Source of the DNA: Caryophanales bacterium
GTDB taxonomy: Bacteria > Bacillota > Bacilli > Exiguobacteriales > Exiguobacteriaceae
Direction of reading: 5' to 3'
NCBI GenBank assembly: GCA_902362975.1
Contig: CABIYO010000051.1
Coordinates: forward strand, 8,183 to 17,612
Length of the DNA: 9,430 nt
Positions 5,648 to 9,430 of this stretch are shown one piece after another; position 1 is the stretch's first letter, and each line of letters opens with the position of its first letter. The position numbers and the translations under genes are program-made. The notes beneath the pieces are model-generated. The model was not told the DNA's origin and made no database searches. It saw only the letters and a list, made by a program, of their open reading frames with translations.

Positions 5648-7048
5648 TTACTTGATTTGTTGAGCGTTCAAGACAGTCTTCATCGCGGCGTAGCCACCGA
5701 GGATATTGTGGATATCTTTGTAGCCGAGCGCTTGAAGGACACTTGCCGCCATGCGTGAGCGGACGCCTGACGCACAATGCACCGCAATCGTTTGGTCTGT
5801 CGGAAGACTTTCGTGGTCACGTGCGAGCTTACCGAGCAAGATACGTTCTGCCTTTTCGTAATGGCTCGCGTTCCATTCTGTCGCGTTTCGCACGTCGAGG
5901 ATGAACACGTCACCTTTTTCAGCCGCTTCAATCGCATCTTCTGCCGTCACGTCCGTATACGTTTCCGTCAAAAGTGATGCATCGAGTACTTCGACTGGGA
6001 CGATGAAGCGAAGGCGATCGAGACCAATTGATTGAAGGTCCGTTTGCACTTGATCGACGTCATCCGCACTTGCGATAAGTGTGATGTCTTTGTCGAAGTT
6101 GACGAGCCAGCCAGCCCACGAGACGAATTTGTTGTTGTACGGGATGTTGATTGTCCCTGGTACGTGTCCGTTCGCAAAGTCTTCACCTTTACGCGTGTCG
6201 ACGACTTGCGTCTCTTCGACGAGTGTATCGAGACGGTCCGACCCGACGACTTCAGGACGAGCGATATCCGTCGTCACTTGAATGCCTTCTTTGTTTACTT
6301 TTTTCATCATGGCGAAGTAGTTCGGTGGTTCGGGTTGATCCGTCGTCAATTCTTTGATGAAGGCATCTTTGTCCGTCATTTGAAGCGCCCAGTTCGTCGC
6401 TTTCTCGTAACCGACCGTCGATGTTGGAATCGCGCCGAGTGCTTTCCCGCAAGCACTACCTGCGCCGTGTCCTGGCCAGACTTGAACGAAGTCAGGAAGT
6501 GCCATGAATTTTTTGAGTGAATCAAACATTTGTTCCGCACCGATTGCCGTCGTTCCTTTCACACCAGCTGCTTCTTCGAGAAGGTCAGGGCGACCGATAT
6601 CTCCGACGAAGACGAAGTCTCCTGTGAAGATCCCCATCGGTTGTGTCTGGTTGCGGTCATAAAGAAGGAACGAAATATGTTCCGGTGTGTGACCCGGTGT
6701 ATGCATGACTTCAAGTGTCACATTGCCGACTTTGAATGTGTCACCGTCTTTCACGAGTTGTGCATCGATGTCTTTCGCGAATGCATACTTCCAAGAAGCA
6801 TCACCTTCGTCTGATAGATAGGCTTTCGAACCTATGCGCTTCGCGAGTTCGAGTGAACCGGACACAAAGTCCGCATGGATATGCGTCTCTGCCGTTGCGA
6901 CGATGTTCATGCCTTCTTTTTTCGCTTCTTGAAGATAAGGCTCGATGTTACGGGCCGGGTCGATGACGATTGCTTCTCCCGTCATTTGGCAACCGACCAT
7001 ATATGAAGCTTGTGCTAGTTTCTCATCGTAAAAATAACGTAATAGCAT
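5648..7048 (-). CDS. cstB: CstB-like persulfide dioxygenase with two rhodanese domains
   Basis: A 466-residue cytoplasmic enzyme with three domains. Residues 1-245 are a metallo-beta-lactamase-fold, non-heme Fe(II) persulfide dioxygenase (ETHE1/CstB family). The ligand motifs are T-H56-I-H58-A-D60, T-P-G-H120, T-G-D144, and P-G-H194 followed by GAGSACGK with Cys200. Residues 265-355 are a first rhodanese fold whose active-site loop reads LIASADD, with no cysteine, so it is a pseudo-rhodanese. Residues 365-466 are a catalytic rhodanese with C425-A-S-G-V-R-S. This is the order known for S. aureus CstB, which converts two persulfides to thiosulfate through sulfite without releasing it. The ATG at 7048 has GGGGGAG 6 bases upstream. 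It follows the small rhodanese gene by 31 bases, so the two are co-transcribed, presumably from the CstR-like divergent promoter. The terminator downstream marks the end of the main transcript. Confidence 0.92.
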   Translation of the reverse strand: MLLRYFYDEKLAQASYMVGCQMTGEAIVIDPARNIEPYLQEAKKEGMNIVATAETHIHADFVSGSLELAKRIGSKAYLSDEGDASWKYAFAKDIDAQLVKDGDTFKVGNVTLEVMHTPGHTPEHISFLLYDRNQTQPMGIFTGDFVFVGDIGRPDLLEEAAGVKGTTAIGAEQMFDSLKKFMALPDFVQVWPGHGAGSACGKALGAIPTSTVGYEKATNWALQMTDKDAFIKELTTDQPEPPNYFAMMKKVNKEGIQVTTDIARPEVVGSDRLDTLVEETQVVDTRKGEDFANGHVPGTINIPYNNKFVSWAGWLVNFDKDITLIASADDVDQVQTDLQSIGLDRLRFIVPVEVLDASLLTETYTDVTAEDAIEAAEKGDVFILDVRNATEWNASHYEKAERILLGKLARDHESLPTDQTIAVHCASGVRSRMAASVLQALGYKDIHNILGGYAAMKTVLNAQQIK

Positions 7049-7079
7049 ATAAATCTCCCCCTATGAGTAAAGTAATCGT

Positions 7080-7376
7080 TTATTCGACTTCACCTTGCCA
7101 GCTCATCATCCCACCGTCGACGTTTGTGACGTCGAACCCGAGTGAGTCAAGATAAATAGATGCGTTCATGCTGCGTCCGCCAGCTGCGCAAATGACGTAA
7201 ATCGGTTTAGAGCGATCGAGTTCATCGACTTTTGCCCCGAGTTCAGAAAGTGGTACGTTCTTCGCTTGTTTGATATGACCTCCAGCATATTCATCTACCT
7301 CTCGTACATCGATGAGGTTGAGTGAGTCGTCTGCTTGAAGTAACGCTTCTAATTCAGTAGTCGTAATCGTCTTCAT
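7080..7376 (-). CDS. Single-domain rhodanese (cytoplasmic sulfurtransferase)
   Basis: A 98-residue single rhodanese domain without signal peptide. Landmarks are L-I-D-V-R-E (21-26), G-G-H-I (32-35), the active-site loop C63-A-A-G-G-R68-S, and the C-terminal V-D-G-G-M-x-x-W. Cys63 should carry a persulfide passed between sulfur donors and acceptors, and Arg68 closes the loop. It is the first gene leftward from the shared control region and lies 31 bases ahead of the persulfide dioxygenase gene. It may therefore deliver sulfane sulfur to that enzyme as glutathione-, bacillithiol- or protein-bound persulfide; the donor is not known. The ATG at 7376 has AAGGAG at 7393-7388, about 11 bases away, slightly long but the best start available. 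Domain call firm; exact role inferred. Confidence 0.9.
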   Translation of the reverse strand: MKTITTTELEALLQADDSLNLIDVREVDEYAGGHIKQAKNVPLSELGAKVDELDRSKPIYVICAAGGRSMNASIYLDSLGFDVTNVDGGMMSWQGEVE

Positions 7377-7413
7377 GAGTCTGTAATCTCCTTTTCATGG
7401 TTAAGGTTATTGG

Positions 7414-7432
7414 CAACGAGAATGTTTCGTTG
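7414..7432. repeat. Inverted repeat CAACGA-N7-TCGTTG in the divergent control region
   Basis: Two perfect 6-bp arms, CAACGA (7414-7419) and TCGTTG (7427-7432), lie 7 bases apart. The repeat overlaps the -35 box of the rightward promoter and falls in the predicted 5' untranslated region of the leftward transcript. It could be a second protein site or a small hairpin in the leftward leader. Confidence 0.45.
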
Positions 7433-7459
7433 GCTTTAATATACCCCCTAAGGTATAAT
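7430..7459 (+). promoter_or_regulatory. Rightward SigA-like promoter (rhodanese-TauE)
   Basis: TTGGCT (7430-7435), an 18-base spacer, and a consensus TATAAT (7454-7459). Transcription should start near 7466, about 26 bases ahead of the rhodanese ATG. The -10 box overlaps the right half of the CstR-like palindrome. Confidence 0.72.
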
Positions 7460-7467
7460 GAGCGCAA
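7438..7467 (-). promoter_or_regulatory. Leftward SigA-like promoter (rhodanese-cstB)
   Basis: On the minus strand TTGCGC (7467-7462), an 18-base spacer, and TATATT (7443-7438), giving a start near 7431. It is laid over the rightward promoter on the opposite strand, with the -10 boxes of the two flanking and overlapping the same palindrome. Confidence 0.6.
7441..7456. promoter_or_regulatory. CstR/CsoR-type operator
   Basis: ATACCCCCTAAGGTAT is a palindrome with half-sites ATACC and GGTAT separated by 6 bases and a C-rich centre. That is the form of operators bound by CsoR-family repressors, in particular CstR (ATACCCC...GGGTAT-like). CstR responds to persulfides by forming inter-subunit di- to tetrasulfide bridges and leaves the DNA. 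All genes on both sides are sulfur-handling, so CstR is favoured over copper-sensing CsoR. The site overlaps both -10 boxes. No csoR/cstR-type gene is present in the window. Confidence 0.75.
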
Positions 7468-7491
7468 GTGAAAAGAATTGGAGGGGAAAAC

Positions 7492-7866
7492 ATGAAGAGG
7501 ATTTCCTTATTTGTAGGAGTTTTGGCTTTAATGGCGATTTTTATCTTTGTACTCACATCAGAAAAGGATGAAATTACGAGAATTGACGTTGAAACTTTAC
7601 AAAACAAATTGGAAAACGAGGAAATAACGCTCCTTGACGTACGAGAATCGTTTGAATACGATGGGGGGCATATTGAAGGGGCAGTGAATGCACCACTTTC
7701 TTCATTAGATGCAAACAAACTGTCGTATCCGAAAGACGAACCAATCTATGTCATTTGTCGAAGCGGTAACCGAAGTGCCCAGGCGGCTAGTCAATTACTG
7801 GATGCAGGCTATACGGAAATCTATGACGTATCAGGCGGAATGATGGCTTGGGAATCGATCGAATAA
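7492..7866 (+). CDS. Membrane-anchored extracytoplasmic rhodanese
   Basis: A 124-residue protein with one N-terminal hydrophobic helix (about 5-22, after MKR and without a lipobox), which should anchor it with the rest outside the cell. Residues 28-124 are a rhodanese domain: L-L-D-V-R-E (47-52), G-G-H-I (58-61), the consensus active loop C89-R-S-G-N-R-S, and V-S-G-G-M-M-A-W. It would carry sulfane sulfur on the outer face, complementing the cytoplasmic rhodanese encoded divergently. I start at the ATG at 7492, preceded by GGAGGGG 5 bases away; the upstream GTG at 7468 is next to the predicted transcription start and has no binding site. The TauE gene follows after 33 bases, so the two form an operon from the CstR-like promoter. 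Its first part is AT-rich (38 G/C in the 120 bases 7501-7620), below its neighbours, a weak hint of a different origin. Confidence 0.88.
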   Translation: MKRISLFVGVLALMAIFIFVLTSEKDEITRIDVETLQNKLENEEITLLDVRESFEYDGGHIEGAVNAPLSSLDANKLSYPKDEPIYVICRSGNRSAQAASQLLDAGYTEIYDVSGGMMAWESIE

Positions 7867-7899
7867 GTAGAGAATACGAGAGCAAATGGAGGAGTCTAT

Positions 7900-8679
7900 A
7901 TGGAGTTCGGATTGATCATTACAATCTTTCTAATTGGATTTATCGGGTCGTTTATTTCAGGGATGGTCGGGATTGGGGGATCAATCATCAAGTATCCGAT
8001 GTTGTTATACATTCCACCGATTCTAGGGTTTGCCACTTTTAGTGCCCACGAAGTATCCGGAATCAGTGCCATTCAAGTCTTCTTTGCGACAATCGGTGGG
8101 ATTTATGCCTATCGTAAAGGTGGATACTTAAACAAGCAGTTGATTCTTTACATGGGGGTGTCGGTATTAATTGGTAGCTTCATTGGTGGATACGGGTCGA
8201 CGATTCTTTCGGAAACGATGATCAATGTCGTCTATGCCGTGCTCGCAACGATTGCCACCATCATGATGTTCTTGCCGAAGCCGAAAGTAGACGACATGCC
8301 GCTTGAACAAGTGCAGTTCAACAAAGTGATTGCGGCAAGCTCTGCTTTCGTCGTAGGGATTGCGGCGGGAATCGTCGGGGCAGCGGGGGCGTTCATTCTC
8401 ATGCCAATCATGCTTGTCGTCTTACGCATCCCGACGAAGATGGCGATTGCGAGTTCCCTCGCCATCACCTTCATCTCGTCGATTGGCTCGACGTTCGGTA
8501 AAATCATCACTGATCAAATTGTCTGGGGTCCGACAATCATTATGATTATTGCGAGCCTGATTGCCGCACCGATTGGAGCGAATGTCGGGAAAAACATGAA
8601 TACGAAAGCACTTCAATGGATTTTGGCGCTACTTATCTTGGCGAGTACCATCAAAATTTGGAGCGACTTAATCGCATGA
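7900..8679 (+). CDS. TauE/SafE-family membrane transporter (sulfite/organosulfur exporter)
   Basis: A 259-residue polytopic membrane protein of the TauE/SafE (DUF81) family, of typical length with about eight helices. The two family repeats are visible: G-M-V-G-I-G-G-S-I-I-K-Y-P-M-L near residues 21-35, and G-I-V-G-A-A-G-A-F-I-L-M-P-I-M in the second half, around 157-171. A short hydrophilic stretch with PKPKVDDMP (about 125-133) joins the halves. Family members are thought to export sulfite, sulfoacetate and similar sulfur anions, and a TauE gene accompanies cstR-cstA-cstB-sqr in staphylococci. Here it would remove sulfite or thiosulfate made by the CstB-like enzyme; that is inference from context. 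The ATG at 7900 has GGAGGAG 5 bases upstream. It is second in the rightward operon and ends in a strong terminator that begins at its stop codon. Confidence 0.9.
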   Translation: MEFGLIITIFLIGFIGSFISGMVGIGGSIIKYPMLLYIPPILGFATFSAHEVSGISAIQVFFATIGGIYAYRKGGYLNKQLILYMGVSVLIGSFIGGYGSTILSETMINVVYAVLATIATIMMFLPKPKVDDMPLEQVQFNKVIAASSAFVVGIAAGIVGAAGAFILMPIMLVVLRIPTKMAIASSLAITFISSIGSTFGKIITDQIVWGPTIIMIIASLIAAPIGANVGKNMNTKALQWILALLILASTIKIWSDLIA

Positions 8680-8718
8680 AAAAATCACGACGCCTATTTT
8701 CTGGCGTCGTGATTTTTT
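8679..8718. terminator. Bidirectional terminator between the TauE gene and the small membrane protein gene
   Basis: AAAAAATCACGACGCC (8679-8694) and GGCGTCGTGATTTTTT (8703-8718) form a perfect 16-bp stem with an 8-base loop, with A and T runs on each side so that it works on both strands. The last base of the TauE stop codon is its first base, and the convergent gene's stop is 4 bases beyond its other end. Confidence 0.95.
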
Positions 8719-8721
8719 ACG

Positions 8722-8916
8722 TTATTTCGTAATGAAATAGTAGAGGAGTCCGAGTCCGATGAACGAGACAGGAAGCAAGATGATGTAGAGCCAAGATACC
8801 ATCGACCAGCTCTTCTTTTGGCTGTACGTGGAGCGGTCTTTCCCGAGCCCGACCATAATAGTGAAAATCATTGCAAGCAAACAGACGAACAAGGCTAATC
8901 CGATTGTTAGGTACAA
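8722..8916 (-). CDS. Small two-helix membrane protein, unknown function
   Basis: A 64-residue protein with two hydrophobic segments (about 4-24 and 41-61) joined by a basic polar loop, GKDRSTYSQKKSW, which by the positive-inside rule faces the cytoplasm and puts both ends outside. There is no signal for cleavage, no cysteine motif and no recognisable domain. It resembles in topology many short Bacillales membrane proteins of unknown role. The start is TTG at 8916: AAAGGGAG lies 7 bases upstream at about 8924-8931 and no ATG or GTG fits the frame better. It shares a bidirectional terminator with the TauE gene. Its upstream region is only about 41 bases before the end of the IS200/IS605-type element begins, so its promoter may lie at or inside that junction. 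Confidence 0.65.
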   Translation of the reverse strand: MYLTIGLALFVCLLAMIFTIMVGLGKDRSTYSQKKSWSMVSWLYIILLPVSFIGLGLLYYFITK

Positions 8917-8957
8917 AATATCACTCCCTTTACTGACCGTTATAACTTAAGAATAGC

Positions 8958-9083
8958 GTGAACTACTCGCCACTTATTTGCTTCGCAAATTGAAGGGGGA
9001 GCTTCTTGGGAAGAACGTACTTTTATTAGCCACGATTATTTACCAAGCTCGTCGGGGGGTTCCCACCCTGAAGGAATTCGTTT
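8958..9083 (-). ncRNA. Probable omega RNA (reRNA) scaffold of TnpB
   Basis: In IS200/IS605 elements the RNA guide for TnpB comes from the 3' end of tnpB plus the right end, with the guide itself being host sequence just past the terminus. The region here has the expected place, strand and hairpins, including a G-run/C-run pair near 9055-9068. The 5' limit would lie inside tnpB and cannot be set by eye. The predicted guide is the minus strand of about 8957-8938. Confidence 0.5.
8966..9001 (-). repeat. Right-end hairpin of the IS200/IS605-type element
   Basis: CTCGCCACTTATTTGC (8966-8981) and GCAAATTGAAGGGGGAG (8985-9001) fold into an imperfect hairpin with a TTC loop; the 6 pairs next to the loop are perfect and the outer part has a few mismatches. 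Such an imperfect subterminal hairpin is what the TnpA transposase recognises and also forms the end of the omega RNA scaffold. A second small hairpin, TTCTT-GGG-AAGAA, lies at 9003-9015. Confidence 0.65.
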
Positions 9084-9430
9084 TTAGTTTGCCAACATCA
9101 ACAGATTGATGCTCGCGTTGATGTCTCGATCATGATGAACACCGCAATGAGTACACGTCCATTCACGAACATCCATCGTCTTCTTCTCGCCTTTGACGCC
9201 ACAAGAAGAACAGATCTGCGTCGATGCGTACCAGGGGTCTGCCTTGATGAGCGTCCGTCCGTAGAACTTGCATTTGTATTCTAGCTGTCGGACGAACTCG
9301 TACCAACTGACATCCCCGATGGACTTCGCTACCTTGTGGTTCTTCATCATGTCCTTCGACTTCAATGTCTCCACGACGATGACTTGGTTCTCGTCAACGA
9401 TCCGTCTCGACAGCTTGTGAAGGAAGTCCT
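9084..9430 (-). CDS. tnpB: TnpB, RNA-guided nuclease of an IS200/IS605-type element, C-terminal part
   Basis: The C-terminal 114 or so residues of a TnpB (OrfB) protein; the reading frame continues open past the end of the window. The visible order is: helix DFLHKLSRRIVDENQ; the RuvC-II strand V-I-V-V-E-T-L-K with its catalytic Glu; the DPWYASTQ stretch; a four-cysteine zinc finger (C-S-S-C and, about 15 residues later, C-T-H-C); and the RuvC-III motif H-D-R-D-I-N-A-S-I-N-L with its catalytic Asp. Thus two of the three RuvC acidic residues and the zinc finger are intact in what can be seen. TnpB proteins are RNA-guided DNA nucleases, evolutionary relatives of Cas12, that help the element persist after excision. 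The protein ends in LLMLAN with TAA at 9084-9086. An internal GTG at 9374 is not the true start, since homologous sequence continues upstream of it. Confidence 0.92.
   Translation of the reverse strand, partial: DFLHKLSRRIVDENQVIVVETLKSKDMMKNHKVAKSIGDVSWYEFVRQLEYKCKFYGRTLIKADPWYASTQICSSCGVKGEKKTMDVREWTCTHCGVHHDRDINASINLLMLAN

Larger units (their letters stand above)
8958..9430 (-). mobile_element. IS200/IS605-type element, right-end part (continues beyond the window)
   Basis: This is the 3' part of a tnpB gene followed by the structured right end of an IS200/IS605-group insertion sequence, all on the minus strand. Past the tnpB stop there are about 125 bases of hairpin-rich sequence ending in GTAGTTCAC (8966-8958), a typical right terminus of Firmicutes IS605-type elements. 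These elements have subterminal hairpins rather than terminal inverted repeats and make no target duplication. The left end and any tnpA lie outside the window, so it cannot be judged whether the element is autonomous. The exact terminus is inferred from the motif and hairpin. Confidence 0.75.

Noticed and set aside
6032..6520. A 162-codon open frame on the plus strand
   Set aside because: It mirrors the CstB-like gene; the peptide is low-complexity (Val/Arg/Phe/Cys-rich) and has no binding site or family resemblance.
7441..7456. Copper-type CsoR operator
   Set aside because: The sequence form alone would allow it, but every flanking gene handles sulfur and there is no copper ATPase or chaperone, so a CstR site is the better reading.

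Overview
The window looks like chromosome of a Gram-positive Bacillota, order Bacillales, most likely Exiguobacterium or a close relative. The evidence is strong AGGAGG-type ribosome binding sites, SigA-like promoters, a PerR box, a lipoprotein signal of the Firmicutes type, an NfrA1-type nitroreductase, a CstB-type persulfide dioxygenase and moderate GC. The genus is an impression from protein resemblance, not a search result.

Left part (1-2430): the first codons of a VOC/PhnB-like protein on the minus strand; a six-helix YjdF/DUF2238-like membrane protein; then a clade-1-type monofunctional heme catalase behind a nearly perfect PerR box, followed by a strong terminator. Middle-left (2435-4460): a minus-strand secreted lipoprotein with a His-Me-finger DNA/RNA nuclease domain and a cysteine-less Excalibur-like calcium-binding tail; a plus-strand NfrA1/NfsA-type flavin nitroreductase; and a ~158-bp inverted-repeat element with a central terminator hairpin that fills the gap between two convergent stop codons.

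Middle-right (4460-8720) is a reactive-sulfur module read outward from one control region at 7377-7491. Leftward: a single-domain rhodanese, a CstB-like persulfide dioxygenase with two rhodanese domains, and, past an internal terminator, an eight-helix membrane protein carrying an extracytoplasmic TlpA/ResA-type thioredoxin domain. Rightward: a membrane-anchored extracytoplasmic rhodanese and a TauE/SafE-family exporter. One CstR-like palindrome, ATACC-N6-GGTAT, sits exactly between two back-to-back promoters and overlaps both -10 boxes, so a single repressor could control both arms. No csoR/cstR-type repressor gene is in the window. The likely chemistry is sulfane sulfur relayed by rhodaneses, oxidised by the dioxygenase to sulfite/thiosulfate, and exported by TauE.

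Right end (8722-9430): a 64-residue two-helix membrane protein of unknown function, then the right end of an IS200/IS605-type element with the 3' part of tnpB (RNA-guided nuclease family), which runs off the window. The hairpin and the probable guide junction of its omega RNA lie just upstream of the 64-residue gene.

No rRNA, tRNA, CRISPR array or prophage was seen. The strongest unusual items are the symmetric CstR-like divergent promoter, the inverted-repeat element at 4294-4451, the cysteine-less Excalibur tail, and the tnpB right end feeding into the next gene.
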